Shown here in pieces: positions 31,565-43,293 of a stretch of 64,000 bases of DNA (position 1 is its first letter; every line of letters begins with the position of its first letter). The stretch lies in the NCBI GenBank assembly GCA_019635585.1, contig JAHBZE010000002.1, positions 558,001-622,000 of the forward strand. Direction: 5' to 3'. Origin of the DNA: Xanthobacteraceae bacterium (lineage in GTDB: Bacteria; Pseudomonadota; Alphaproteobacteria; Rhizobiales; Xanthobacteraceae). The position numbers were made by a program, and so were the translations under genes. The notes beneath the pieces are model-generated. The model saw only the letters and a program-made list of their open reading frames with translations, did no database searches and had not been told where the DNA came from.

Positions 31565-31684
31565 ATGCGCCTCGATCAGGATTTTGAAGACACCGGCCGT
31601 GAAACGATTTCCTGGGCCGCGGGTGCCGCGGTGACTGCCGGCATCCTCCTCGCCCTCGCGGCTGCTCAAGCCGCCGGCTTCTAG
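31565..31684 (+). CDS. 39-residue single-helix membrane peptide
   Basis: A short gene with a very strong ribosome site (GAGGAGG) five bases before ATG 31565. It encodes MRLDQDFEDTGRETISWAAG, then a hydrophobic segment AAVTAGILLALAAAQAAGF to the end. It ends thirteen bases before the LexA box of the Y-family polymerase gene. It may be an inner-membrane peptide; no name can be given. The site and clean frame support it being translated. Confidence 0.6.
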   Translation: MRLDQDFEDTGRETISWAAGAAVTAGILLALAAAQAAGF

Positions 31685-31696
31685 ACCCTATCTTTC

Positions 31697-31717
31697 GTTC
31701 TTATTTTGTTCTATACT
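31697..31717 (+). promoter_or_regulatory. LexA box GTTC-N7-GTTC with -10 element
   Basis: GTTC (31697-31700), seven bases, GTTC (31708-31711) is an exact alphaproteobacterial SOS box. TATACT (31712-31717) immediately follows as a -10 element, so bound LexA would block polymerase. Predicted start of transcription is about 31724. Confidence 0.75.
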
Positions 31718-31753
31718 GCGATACCTTCGGAATCGGGCCGCGGTACGGGCAAC

Positions 31754-33001
31754 ATGGGCCGCTTCAGCTACCTCACCATCGACTTCAACTCGTATTTCGC
31801 GAGCGTCGAGCAGCAAATGAATCCTGCGTTGCGCGGGCGTCCGGTCGCGGTCGTGCCGGTGATGTCAGACACCACCAGCGCGATTGCCGCGAGCTATGAA
31901 GCCAAAGCCTTCGGCGTGAAGACCGGCACCCGCATCTGGGAAGCCAAGCGCATGTGCCCGGGGCTCGTCCTCGTCCCTGCCCGTCACGAACTTTACGTCG
32001 ATGTGCACGAGCGGCTCAAAGAAGAAGTACAGAACCATGTGCCGCTGCTTTCCACCGGCTCCATCGACGAATTCACCTGCAAGCTGATCGGCGACGAATG
32101 CGAAGCCGCGAACGCACGCCAAATCGCGCGCAACATGAAAGCGGGCATCGCAAAGAACGTCGGCGAATGTCTCAACTCGTCGATCGGGATTGCGCCGACC
32201 CGCACGCTCTCGAAAATCGCCTCCGACATGCAGAAGCCGAACGGGCTGACGCTGATCGAGCAAAAAGACCTGCCGCACATTCTCTTTCCGCTGAAACTCA
32301 CCGACCTCCCCGGCATCGCCGCGAACATGGAAGCCCGGCTGCACAAGGCCGGCGTCACCAGCATCGAGCAACTGATGTCGCTCGAGCCGAAGGCCGCGCG
32401 CCATGTATGGGGCTCGGTCGGCGGCGAACGCTATTGGTATGAATTGCACGGCGTCGATGTGCCGAAAGCCGAAGACGGCCGCCGCTCGGTCGGCCACTCG
32501 CGTGTGCTTGCACCGAAAATGCGCGGGAAGGACGACGCGCGCTTCGTCGCCCGCTCGCTGCTTTTGAAGTGCGCGACCCGCATCCGCCGCCTCGAACTCG
32601 TCGCCGGCGGCTTCGGGCTCGCGGTGCATCCCGAATACGGTAACCGCGAGCCGATCGTGCATGAAAGCAAGATCGCGCCGACGCAGGATTCCTTCACGTT
32701 GCTCGAATATCTCGACCAGTTCTGGGACGAGTTGCCCAAGAAGAGCGGCCCGTTCCGCAAGGTTTCGGTCTGGCTCTATCGCCTTTCCGACGAAGGCAAG
32801 CGTGCGCGCGATCTCTTCGTCGAGACCCGCGCCGACGGCTTCACCAAGCAGGAAACGCTGTGGCGCTCGATCGACAAGCTGGTCGCGCGCTATGGCCGCG
32901 AGACGGTGACCCTCGCCTCGCAAAAGGATCTCGGCCTGCAATATCTCGGCGCGAAGATCGCCTTCACCCGCGTCCCCGACGCGCAGGAATTTCGGGAATA
33001 A
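31754..33001 (+). CDS. Y-family DNA polymerase (DinB/ImpB type)
   Basis: A 415-residue translesion polymerase. FSYLTIDFNSYFASVEQQ (4-21) holds the first catalytic aspartate (D10), and LLSTGSIDEFTCKL around 100-113 holds the D-E pair. IGIAPTRTLSKIASDMQKP and LPGIAANMEARLHKAG give the palm and helix-hairpin-helix. A little-finger-like C-terminal part follows from ~245. It copies past damaged bases during SOS. ATG 31754 was chosen because the LexA box and -10 element end at 31717, leaving a 30-base leader; a TTG start at 31706 would lie inside the operator. Homologues are sometimes misnamed type VI protein ImpB. Confidence 0.9.
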   Translation: MGRFSYLTIDFNSYFASVEQQMNPALRGRPVAVVPVMSDTTSAIAASYEAKAFGVKTGTRIWEAKRMCPGLVLVPARHELYVDVHERLKEEVQNHVPLLSTGSIDEFTCKLIGDECEAANARQIARNMKAGIAKNVGECLNSSIGIAPTRTLSKIASDMQKPNGLTLIEQKDLPHILFPLKLTDLPGIAANMEARLHKAGVTSIEQLMSLEPKAARHVWGSVGGERYWYELHGVDVPKAEDGRRSVGHSRVLAPKMRGKDDARFVARSLLLKCATRIRRLELVAGGFGLAVHPEYGNREPIVHESKIAPTQDSFTLLEYLDQFWDELPKKSGPFRKVSVWLYRLSDEGKRARDLFVETRADGFTKQETLWRSIDKLVARYGRETVTLASQKDLGLQYLGAKIAFTRVPDAQEFRE

Positions 33002-33245
33002 GAGTTTCGCGAATAAGAATTCCGCTAAAAAATCGCTTTTGAATTTTGTTCCCGCATGAACACGCGTTCATCGCGCGCTGCATAAGTGCGCGCCAATCTG
33101 CTTACGCCCACCTTCTCCAAAGTTTAATGCGCCGGGTCTGCATGCCGCGGGAACCGGATGCGCGTTCTGCGCATTCTATTCGCGACTGACGACAAAACCT
33201 TCCGGCGCGGCGCGACGAACGCCCGCGCTCGCCCGGAGTGCACGA

Positions 33246-34709
33246 ATGGCGTTCAAACCGCTTCCCTTCCTGCGTGTCTCGCCCGCGATCGTTGCGGCTT
33301 TCCTTGCATCCGTGTTGCTGCTGCTCGCGCCCGCGATCTGGAACGGATTTCCGATCCTGTTCTACGACAGCGGCGACTATTTCGCGCGCGTGCTCGACGG
33401 CGTGCTGAACAACGGCCGCTCTATTGTCTATGGCGCGGTGATGACGGGACTGCGCTATCCCTATTTCTGGCCGCTCGCGATCCTGCAATGCGCCCTCACC
33501 GCCTGGACGATCTATCTCGTTTTGCGCACGCACGGGCTCGCAAAACGCCCCGTTGCGCTCCCGCTCGCGCTCGTCGGCGTGATCGCGGCCCTATCCGCGC
33601 TGACCGCGCTCGCCTGGGTCGCAAGCATGCTGATGCCGGATCTGTTCGCGGCCCTCGGCGTGCTCGCGCTTTATCTGCTTCTGCGCAAACGCGGCGAACT
33701 CGGCCGCTTCGAGCGCTACGGCCTCGTCGCGCTGATTGCGTTCTCGGCGGCAGGCCACAACGCGACACTTGCGGTCGTGGTCGCGCTGTTCGCGGTTGCG
33801 ATTGCGCTGCATTTCTGGCGGCGGCTGCTCATCCCGCGCGCGGCGCTGAAGCAGGCAGCCTGCGCGGTCGTACTCACTGCATTTCTGGTGCCTTCCGCCG
33901 GGTATATTTTCGCGGGCAACTTCGCCTGGACGCCGGGCGGCGCCGGTTTCATTTTCAGCCGTCTGGTGCAGGACGGCATTGCGCAGCGTTATCTTGCGGA
34001 CAACTGCCCCGATCCGAAGCTGAAGCTCTGCGAAGTGCGTCACGCGCTTCCCGACAAGGCCGACGATTTCCTGTGGCATCAGGGCGACCGCGGGCCGTTC
34101 GCGCATATCGGCGGCTTCGAAGGCGGCGCCGACGAGATGAAGCGTATTGCGCTCGAGAGTCTCGTTCAGTATCCGCTGATGCATGCCGTGACCGCGTTCA
34201 CGTCGACGCTCGAACAACTTGTCAGCGTCGGCACCGGCGACGGCGTGGTGCAGGACATCGGCTACACTTACGGCGTGCTCGAAGACAAGGCGCCCGAGAT
34301 GACGCTCGCGATTGCCGCGTCACAGCAGAAGCGCGGCAAGCTCGAACCGTTGTTCGAAAAGCTGAACTATATCCACGAGCCGGTGACGCTCGGCGCGATC
34401 GCGTTCCTGCCGATTCTGCTTCTGCTCGCATGGCGGCGCGGATCAATGCGCGACACCGACTGGCTGGCCGCGACCGTGATCCTCGCGCTGCTCGCGAATG
34501 CTTTCGTAACAGGCGTGTTGTCGAACCCACATGACCGCTATGGCGCGCGGCTGGCATGGACCGCGCCGCTGGTCTGGAGCGCAATCTTTGCGCACTTCCT
34601 GGTGACGAGCGGCATCTGGCGCGAACGTCTCGCGCGCGCATTCGCGCGGAGCGAAATCCTGCCGAAGGCGGCGCCGGTAAAGTTATCGTCGCGAAAGAAC
34701 GAGCGCTAG
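33246..34709 (+). CDS. Multi-pass membrane protein, GT-C-like
   Basis: A 487-residue protein with about ten membrane helices. A first helix (AIVAAFLASVLLLLAPAIWN) is followed by a periplasmic loop with FPILFYDSGDYFARVLDG. A long loop at ~245-360 has LADNCPDPKLKLCEVRHALP, and a late helix has NPHDRYGARLAWTAPLVWSA. This plan (acidic D-S-G-D in the first loop, large periplasmic segment) resembles GT-C membrane glycosyltransferases, but no family was recognised. It is convergent with the hydrolase at 34706, sharing CTAG. Confidence 0.72.
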   Translation: MAFKPLPFLRVSPAIVAAFLASVLLLLAPAIWNGFPILFYDSGDYFARVLDGVLNNGRSIVYGAVMTGLRYPYFWPLAILQCALTAWTIYLVLRTHGLAKRPVALPLALVGVIAALSALTALAWVASMLMPDLFAALGVLALYLLLRKRGELGRFERYGLVALIAFSAAGHNATLAVVVALFAVAIALHFWRRLLIPRAALKQAACAVVLTAFLVPSAGYIFAGNFAWTPGGAGFIFSRLVQDGIAQRYLADNCPDPKLKLCEVRHALPDKADDFLWHQGDRGPFAHIGGFEGGADEMKRIALESLVQYPLMHAVTAFTSTLEQLVSVGTGDGVVQDIGYTYGVLEDKAPEMTLAIAASQQKRGKLEPLFEKLNYIHEPVTLGAIAFLPILLLLAWRRGSMRDTDWLAATVILALLANAFVTGVLSNPHDRYGARLAWTAPLVWSAIFAHFLVTSGIWRERLARAFARSEILPKAAPVKLSSRKNER

Positions 34710-35404
34710 CTACGCGCAATCGTATCGAGCACGTCGGTAAGTTCTTCCGGTGCGGTGACGTGCGGCGAGTGGCTCGCGTCCATCTCGAAATACTGCCAGC
34801 CCTCCCTCTGCGCGCGTTCCGCGAAAGGCCGGAACGGATCGCCGGGATTGTGCCGCTTCGCGTAAATATAAGCGCGCGGCATTTGCGGCTCGCCGTTTTC
34901 GAGCACCAGCGGTTCCTGAAAACACGCGAGCGGCTGATGCACGCGGCGTGGCGTGATCCAGTCGATGTCGCGTTGCGAAGTGTCCGGTGGCGGCGGCGAC
35001 GGCGGCAGCTTCCAGCCGTCCACGACGCCCGCAAGACGTCGCTCGCGCTCTTCCGGGGTCACGAGATCGAACACGCCCTCGCCGTGACGCGGCACGAAGG
35101 CGTCGAGATAGACGAGCTTGGAAATCCGTTCGGCTGCGAGATCGGCAACACCGGTCGCGACCATGCCGCCGTAAGAATGGCCGATCAGGATTGCGTCGCG
35201 CACGTCTTCCATCTGCAGGACCATGAGCATGTCCTGCACATGGCTCTCGAGACCGATCGCGGACGACGCAAGATGCACGCGCTCGCCGAGGCCGGTGTAG
35301 GTCGGCGTGATCAGCTCGTGGCCTTTCGCGCGCATCAAGGGATGCATCTTCTTCCACACCCAGCCCGCGGACCAGGCGCCATGCGCGACGATGAAGGTGG
35401 CCAC
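34706..35404 (-). CDS. Alpha/beta hydrolase
   Basis: A 232-residue cytosolic alpha/beta-fold enzyme. FIVAHGAWSAGWVWKKM gives the oxyanion-hole strand HGAW. AILIGHSYGGMVATG is the nucleophile elbow G-H-S-Y-G with Ser as catalytic base. The histidine is probably in MDASHSPHVTAPEEL near the end, with Asp earlier in the last third. The plan resembles the salicylate-esterase/pyrethroid hydrolase-like group. The substrate is unknown. The stop is convergent with 34709 (shared CTAG). Confidence 0.85.
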   Translation of the reverse strand: MATFIVAHGAWSAGWVWKKMHPLMRAKGHELITPTYTGLGERVHLASSAIGLESHVQDMLMVLQMEDVRDAILIGHSYGGMVATGVADLAAERISKLVYLDAFVPRHGEGVFDLVTPEERERRLAGVVDGWKLPPSPPPPDTSQRDIDWITPRRVHQPLACFQEPLVLENGEPQMPRAYIYAKRHNPGDPFRPFAERAQREGWQYFEMDASHSPHVTAPEELTDVLDTIARS

Positions 35405-35415
35405 TTCGCTCTCCC

Positions 35416-37771
<2,356 letters not shown>

Positions 37772-38173
37772 GGCCGTCGAGTTCGTCGGTGACCTTGATC
37801 TGGCACGACAGCCGCGAGTTCGGCCGCACGTCGAAGGCGAAGTCGAGCATGTCTTCTTCCATCGGCGCGGGCTTGCCGACTTTCTCCATCCACGCCTCGT
37901 CGACATGCACGTGACAGGTAGCGCAGGAGCACGCGCCACCGCACTCGGCTTCGATGCCGGGAATGCCGTTGCGGATCGCATTTTCCATGACGGTGCTGCC
38001 GACTTCGGCGTCCACCGTGCGGCTGGTGCCGTCGTGTTCGATGTAGGTGATTTTGGGCATATCGTGCTTGCGGATGAAAAGGCGGGGCGGAACGGGCCGC
38101 CTCTATATAATGTGAAATCGGGAAATGCGAGGGCTTGCGCGGAGCGGCAGATCGCCCATGCGCGGGCCGGGCG

Positions 38174-38473
38174 CTAAGCCGCGAGCCGGTCCGCTTCGCG
38201 GCTGGCATCCGCCGCGAGTTGCAGGAGCCGGGCAAGCGAATCCGCTTCGCCGAGTTCGACCGACTCCGCGGCTTTCGCAAGCTCGAACGCGCCGATGCCG
38301 AGGGCTGCACCTTTGAGCGTATGCGCGGCCGCCGAGCGTGTCTCCGCATTCGCGCTACCGATAATCGAGACGAGGTTCGCGACCTGTCCTGCGAACAGCC
38401 GCAGCACTTCGCGCTTCAGGGCGCTATCGCCGAAGGTAGCGGTTTCCAGATGTTCGAGATCGATCGCCGTCAT
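38174..38473 (-). CDS. Histidine phosphotransfer (HPt) protein
   Basis: A 99-residue four-helix protein. AAAHTLKGAALGIGAFELAK carries the phosphorylated His51 with the conserved K-G-A/S-A context; helices are LKREVLRLFAGQVANLVSII before and AKAAESVELGEADSLA after. HPt proteins shuttle phosphate between hybrid kinases and response regulators in the cytosol. No kinase or regulator gene is adjacent, so its partners are unknown. It is transcribed in the same direction as the ferredoxin. Confidence 0.88.
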   Translation of the reverse strand: MTAIDLEHLETATFGDSALKREVLRLFAGQVANLVSIIGSANAETRSAAAHTLKGAALGIGAFELAKAAESVELGEADSLARLLQLAADASREADRLAA

Positions 38474-38510
38474 CGCACAGGATGATGCAACGCCGCCGGT
38501 AAACAGCCTC

Positions 38511-38819
38511 TCAAGACTTCTGTGGCTTGCGCCGTTTTGCCGGGTCGAAGCCGAGCACCCGGTAGCCCTCGTCGGTCAGCCGGCAGACCAGCCAGTCCGG
38601 GTGGATGGGGTTTTTGCTCCAGGGTTCCGCCCAGCCGTGCTGGATACAGGCCCGGATCGTGACCTTGGGAATTTCCTGACCGACTTCGTCGAATAAAGGC
38701 AGCTTTCCGCCGGGCTGGTCGATGCCGCGCTGAAGGTATCGCCGCTGCGCGTCGGAACCCCCGGCATCGCTATGCCAGGGCTTGGGGCCTTGCTCTTTGG
38801 GCCATTTCCCCCGCGCCAT
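38511..38819 (-). CDS. Small conserved protein, unknown function
   Basis: A 102-residue basic protein. MARGKWPKEQGPKPWHSDAG opens a disordered part, followed by a compact domain with VTIRACIQHGWAEPWSKNPI and VCRLTDEGYRVLGFDPAKRR. The tail TDEGYRVL resembles winged-helix endings, hinting at nucleic-acid binding, but I do not recognise a named family. It lies 37 bases upstream of the HPt gene on the same strand and may be co-transcribed. Confidence 0.7.
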   Translation of the reverse strand: MARGKWPKEQGPKPWHSDAGGSDAQRRYLQRGIDQPGGKLPLFDEVGQEIPKVTIRACIQHGWAEPWSKNPIHPDWLVCRLTDEGYRVLGFDPAKRRKPQKS

Positions 38820-39078
38820 TGCTCAATCCGTATGGTGAACAAGACGTTAAGCCGTTAACGATGTTTCTAGTCCGGGCCGGATTACCGTTCCATTTTCACA
38901 CAGCCGCGCGGTAAGATACCGCAAGCGGTGGACCGGAGTCCCGGCCGGCCGGCATTTCTTTTGAATTTGAAAGAAATTGCCGCCTCGGGGCCCAATGAGC
39001 GTGGTCCTGTTTGAGTGAATTTCCGGCCCGAGCGGCATGTTGCCGGTCGCGGTATCGAGTACGGACCGGAGGCAAGAA

Positions 39079-42000
39079 GTGAAGAACAAGAAATCCCAAG
39101 ACCCGACCGAGGCAGCGCTGTCCGCGATCGAGGATGCGTTGAACATCGGCGGCGACGTGCCGAATGTGACGCCGCCCGCGCCGCAGCCGCGCGTAGAAGC
39201 GCCGCGCGCGCAGCAGGCCGAACCGGCCGGCGATATTTTTGCGCAGCGCTCCCGCGGCACCCGCGAGCGCCTGCCCCGTCCCGCTGCGAACGACGACCGC
39301 CAATCCGTCGGCCAGATCTTGCAGGCGTTGCATCGCCGTCCTTCCGGCGCTCCGATTCTGATCGCGCTCTTGTTCTCGATCATCTGGATCATCGGCGGCG
39401 CTGCAATCGCCGCAACCCAGTATCGCGGTGCCGACGGCGCCGTCATGCGGCTTTCCGAAATCGCGAGCCAGCCGACCTTCCTTCCGAGCCTCGCCGCGAT
39501 CTTCCTGCCGCCGCTTCTGTTTTTCATGACGGCGATGCTGATCCGCCGCTCGCAGGAAATGCGCCATATCTCGCGCGCAATGACGGAAGTCACGCTGCGC
39601 CTCGCCGAACCCGAAGGCGTCTCGACCGACGCGATCGTGTCGGTCGGCCAGGCGATCCGGCGCGAAGTCGCGGCGTTGGGCGACGGCATCGAACGCGCGG
39701 TCGCCCGCGCGTCGGAACTGGAATCCATGGTTCGCGGCGAAGTCGTGACGCTGGAGCGCGCGTATGACGAGAACGAAAATCGCGTGCGCTCGCTCCTGAC
39801 CGAACTGCACACCGAGCGCGATGCCGTCATCGGCCATGCGACCCAGTTGCGCGAGGCCGTGGCGAACGCGCACGAAGCCTTCGCTTTCGACGTCCAGAAC
39901 ATCGCCGACCGCGTTTCCAGCGCGCTCGACAACGTCACCGGCCGCATCACCGACAACATCCTGTTGCGCGCGGAAGAAGCGCGCGATCAGTTGTCCGAAT
40001 CCGGCAATTCGATCATCGAAAGCTTCACCGAAAAGAGCGCGGAAGCGACCGAGCGTCTGACGGACGCGGGCAAACTGATCGTGGAAAGCCTTTCCGGCCG
40101 CAGCGCCGAGGCGACCCAGCGCCTGACCGAAGTCGGCGTGCAGATCGCGAAAGCCATCGCCGACCGCAACGAGAAGGTCTCCGAGGAGCTGGCGCAGTCC
40201 ACCACCGATATGCACGCGAGACTCGCGGAGCGTGCGGCCGGCATCTCGAAGATGATCGCAGAAAGCGGCCAGACCTTCGAGAATACGATCGGCCAGCAGT
40301 TGCAGAATCTTGCCAACACCGTACTGAACCACGGCAACGAGATCGCCTCGCGCGTCTCCGCCGACGCCGGCGCACTCAGCACCAAGATCACCGAGAACAT
40401 CCAGACTTTCGAAACCACCGTGAAGGTCCACGGCGCCAATATCGCCAGCGAGATCAAGAGCACGATCGCCGGCATCACGGAAGCGTCGCGTGACAGCCTT
40501 GCCGCGCTCGATCAGCACGTCGCCGCCAAGGCCGGTGAGGTCACCAGCCAGATCGACGAGCGCATTTCGCGCATCGAGACCACGCTCGACGAACGCGCCA
40601 AGAACCTCAACGAGGCGCTCGCGACCCGCACGCTCGATTTTGCCAAGACGATCACCGACGGCTCCAAGGCCGCGACCGACGCGGTCGATCAAAGCGTAAC
40701 CGGCATGGGCGAATACTTCTCGGCGAAGACCGCGGAGATGGCCGCGACCCTTTCCGAACGCGCGTCGAAGATCGACGAGACGCTCGGCAACCGCGCCATG
40801 CAGCTGACCGAAACGCTCGACACGCGCGTCAACAAGTTCGAGGAACTTATCGTCAACCGCCTCGAGACGGTGACGAGTTCGATCGAGCAGAGGAGCCTGG
40901 CCTCGGCCGACCTTCTGGTCGAGCGTGTCAACGCCGTGAATGAGAATATTCGTGCGACCGCCGAGGAGGTCGAAAAACGCATCGGCGATACCTCGCAACA
41001 AACGCAGAAGAATCTCAACGAACTCGCCGACGGCATTACCAAGAACTTCATCGAGCGGGTCAACAACATCACCGGCGCGCACGAAACGCTGCGCGCGGAA
41101 GTGCGCGACATCATCGCCGAACTGGGCCAGACCCACAGCCTGTTGCAGGCGGCGATCGATACCGCTTCCTCCACGCTCGGTCCGATCGAAAGCCGTGTCG
41201 CGGAGAAGGTGCAGACTTTCCATCAGACGCTGGAAAACACGATCAACGCCACGCGCTCGACCGCCGAGCGCATGGATCACCAGATCCGCGAATTGAACGA
41301 GTCGTCGAACGGCGTGCTGCGCGACGTTTCCAACCTCACGCTGCGCTTCGAGGAGCAGGTCCGGCTCGTCGCCTCGACCACGGAATCGCTCAACGAAACG
41401 CATCGCCGGATCGACCAGGGTCTCGAGAACCGCAAGACTGCGATCACGCAGATCACCGACCTGCTTTCCGAGCGCACCAATGAACTCGAGGAACGGCTCA
41501 CCCGCTTCAACAAGATGCTGGGCGACACCTTCGAGCACGCGCAAGGCAAGGCGCAGGACGTCGCCCGCATGGTCGCGGAATCCACCGCCGGCGCGACCCA
41601 GTCGATCGCGCGTCAGTATGAACTGATCCGCTCCTCTTCCACCGAAGAGCGCGAGCGCACCAACGTCGCGCTCAAAGACACCTACGAAGAAGCGATGCGC
41701 TCGGTGAACGCGATGTTCGCGGAAACCAATTCGCGCTTCCTGGAAGCTTCGCGCGACCTGCGCGAGATTTCGGACGACATCCAGCGCACGCTCGACAGCA
41801 CGCGCGAGGAAATTCGCCGTACCGCATTCGAGCTTCCGACCGAAACCCGGGAAAGCGCGAACGCGATGCGACGCGTCGTGGCCGACCAGATCAAGGCGCT
41901 CTCCGAACTCAACGACATCGTTGCGCGCCACGGCCGCAATTCGGAAGCCGCGCCTGCGCAGCTCGGCTATCGCGAGGAAGAACTCGCCGCGGTCGGCGGA

Positions 42001-42540
42001 CGCTCCGCCCCGCGCAACGCGCTGCCGCGCCCGGCCTATAACGAGGCCGACGACCTGCCGCCGGCCCCGCCCGCGCGCCGCGACCCCGCTCCGGAGCCGC
42101 GCCGCCCCGCCCGGACGCCCGACCGCAGCGCGCGCTTCGACGAAGCGCTGAACAAGAAGGCGCGCCAGCCCGAACCGGAACCCGAAGACATCACCACCGG
42201 CATCGAGTCGCTCGACTCGCTTTCGATCGACATCGCGCGGATGATCGACCATGACGCGGCTGCCGAATCCTGGGAGCGCTTCAAGCGCGGCGAGCGCGGC
42301 GTGTTCAACCGCCGCCTCTACACCACCGCCGGCCAGAAAGCGTTCGAGGATATTCGCAAGAAGTATCGCCGCAGCGCCGAGTTCCGCGAGACTGTCGACC
42401 GTTATATCGACGAATTCGAGAAACTGCTCGAGCAGGTGTCGCGCGACGAACGCGGCCAGGCGCTGACCAAGACCTACCTCACCTCGGATACCGGCAAGGT
42501 CTATACGCTCCTGGCCCATGCCGCGGGCCGTCTCGGCTAA
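39079..42540 (+). CDS. Large apolipoprotein-like coiled-coil protein (GPR/RgsE-like)
   Basis: A 1153-residue protein. Residues ~1-85 are disordered and Pro/Ala-rich. Two membrane helices lie at ~95-120 (GAPILIALLFSIIWIIGGAA) and ~140-165. About 750 residues then form Thr/Glu/Ala-rich heptad repeats like apolipoproteins (AERAAGISKMIAESGQTFEN; SVTGMGEYFSAKTAEMAATL). A Pro/Arg-rich linker precedes a compact C-terminal domain with AESWERFKRGERGVFNRRLY. In Agrobacterium and Sinorhizobium, similar proteins (GPR, RgsE) ring the growing pole and are needed for polar growth. This one is shorter than Agrobacterium GPR. GTG 39079 follows GGAGG by six bases; an ATG at 39037 is also in frame. Confidence 0.75.
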   Translation: MKNKKSQDPTEAALSAIEDALNIGGDVPNVTPPAPQPRVEAPRAQQAEPAGDIFAQRSRGTRERLPRPAANDDRQSVGQILQALHRRPSGAPILIALLFSIIWIIGGAAIAATQYRGADGAVMRLSEIASQPTFLPSLAAIFLPPLLFFMTAMLIRRSQEMRHISRAMTEVTLRLAEPEGVSTDAIVSVGQAIRREVAALGDGIERAVARASELESMVRGEVVTLERAYDENENRVRSLLTELHTERDAVIGHATQLREAVANAHEAFAFDVQNIADRVSSALDNVTGRITDNILLRAEEARDQLSESGNSIIESFTEKSAEATERLTDAGKLIVESLSGRSAEATQRLTEVGVQIAKAIADRNEKVSEELAQSTTDMHARLAERAAGISKMIAESGQTFENTIGQQLQNLANTVLNHGNEIASRVSADAGALSTKITENIQTFETTVKVHGANIASEIKSTIAGITEASRDSLAALDQHVAAKAGEVTSQIDERISRIETTLDERAKNLNEALATRTLDFAKTITDGSKAATDAVDQSVTGMGEYFSAKTAEMAATLSERASKIDETLGNRAMQLTETLDTRVNKFEELIVNRLETVTSSIEQRSLASADLLVERVNAVNENIRATAEEVEKRIGDTSQQTQKNLNELADGITKNFIERVNNITGAHETLRAEVRDIIAELGQTHSLLQAAIDTASSTLGPIESRVAEKVQTFHQTLENTINATRSTAERMDHQIRELNESSNGVLRDVSNLTLRFEEQVRLVASTTESLNETHRRIDQGLENRKTAITQITDLLSERTNELEERLTRFNKMLGDTFEHAQGKAQDVARMVAESTAGATQSIARQYELIRSSSTEERERTNVALKDTYEEAMRSVNAMFAETNSRFLEASRDLREISDDIQRTLDSTREEIRRTAFELPTETRESANAMRRVVADQIKALSELNDIVARHGRNSEAAPAQLGYREEELAAVGGRSAPRNALPRPAYNEADDLPPAPPARRDPAPEPRRPARTPDRSARFDEALNKKARQPEPEPEDITTGIESLDSLSIDIARMIDHDAAAESWERFKRGERGVFNRRLYTTAGQKAFEDIRKKYRRSAEFRETVDRYIDEFEKLLEQVSRDERGQALTKTYLTSDTGKVYTLLAHAAGRLG

Positions 42541-42559
42541 ACCGACGGGAACGAAAAAG

Positions 42560-42592
42560 AAAAAGCCCGCGAGCAATCGCGGGCTTTTTTTA
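42560..42592. terminator. Bidirectional terminator
   Basis: Eleven-base-pair stem (42561-42571 with 42578-42588), A run before and T run after. It separates the large coiled-coil gene (+) from the Mla-type operon (-). Confidence 0.9.
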
Positions 42593-42609
42593 TTTCTATG
42601 CGGCGGTCT

Positions 42610-43266
42610 TCAGATCCGGCGCGAGGTCCACTTCACCATTTGCACCAGCACGTCGGAGAACGCCTGATCGAGCGCAAGCGTCGCCGCCTGCCCGCTGGTG
42701 CCGCTCGCGGCGACCCGCGACATCAACACGGTGCCCGCGGCGATGCGCCCGCCGCGCTGATAGACGATCTTGACGGAAAGCTCGACCACCGCTTCCGGGC
42801 TTTCGCTGGCGACGATGCCGAACTGCCGGATGTCGATCACGAGCAGATAGTCGGCGTTGACGCGGTCCTGAGTCTTGGCGACCGCGCGGATACGGCTCGA
42901 GTTTTCGAAGGATTGCACGATGCGCGCCTGCATCAGCTTCGGCAGGCGATCGACCCATTGCGCGTCGGGAAGATACGCGACCTCACCCGGCGTCGGCGAA
43001 ATGACGATCTTTTCGGTATCGAGGATCTGGAGCGCGGTCGGCTGCTCGATCGCGAGCAGGCCGCGCGCGCGCGGCGGCAGCACGCCGAAATTCCGTGGCG
43101 CGGACAGATCGAAGGTCGGCGTCGGATTGTTGCCGGTGCCGATCAGGCCGCCGAGCACACCGCTGCCGCCGCAGCCCGCGAGCGAAAGCGCGAGCGCAAT
43201 CCCGAGCGCGGCCCGTGCCGCGTTCCCTGCCTTCGACTTCAACTCTTTACCCAGCCCCAACTGCAA
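42610..43266 (-). CDS. ABC-type auxiliary lipoprotein (PqiC/MlaT-like) of the MCE system
   Basis: A 218-residue outer-membrane-type lipoprotein. The signal ends in LSLAGCGG with lipobox Cys32. The mature domain (YLPDAQWVDRLPKLMQARIV; RVNADYLLVIDIRQFGIVAS) is the ABC-transport auxiliary fold found with MCE transporters, which gives contact to the outer membrane. It is the last gene of a four-gene operon (permease 46045, ATPase, MCE protein, this lipoprotein). A bidirectional terminator follows at 42560. Confidence 0.88.
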   Translation of the reverse strand: MQLGLGKELKSKAGNAARAALGIALALSLAGCGGSGVLGGLIGTGNNPTPTFDLSAPRNFGVLPPRARGLLAIEQPTALQILDTEKIVISPTPGEVAYLPDAQWVDRLPKLMQARIVQSFENSSRIRAVAKTQDRVNADYLLVIDIRQFGIVASESPEAVVELSVKIVYQRGGRIAAGTVLMSRVAASGTSGQAATLALDQAFSDVLVQMVKWTSRRI

Positions 43267-43293
43267 ATGCCTTCTTCGTGAACGATCGTATTC

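Noticed and set aside
31706-31753. TTG start for the Y-family polymerase
   Set aside because: It lies inside the LexA box and before the predicted start of transcription.
38896-42576. A 1226-codon frame antisense to the large coiled-coil gene
   Set aside because: The heptad codon pattern of the true gene leaves the opposite strand open. The product is repetitive, with no recognisable domain, and would span a terminator.
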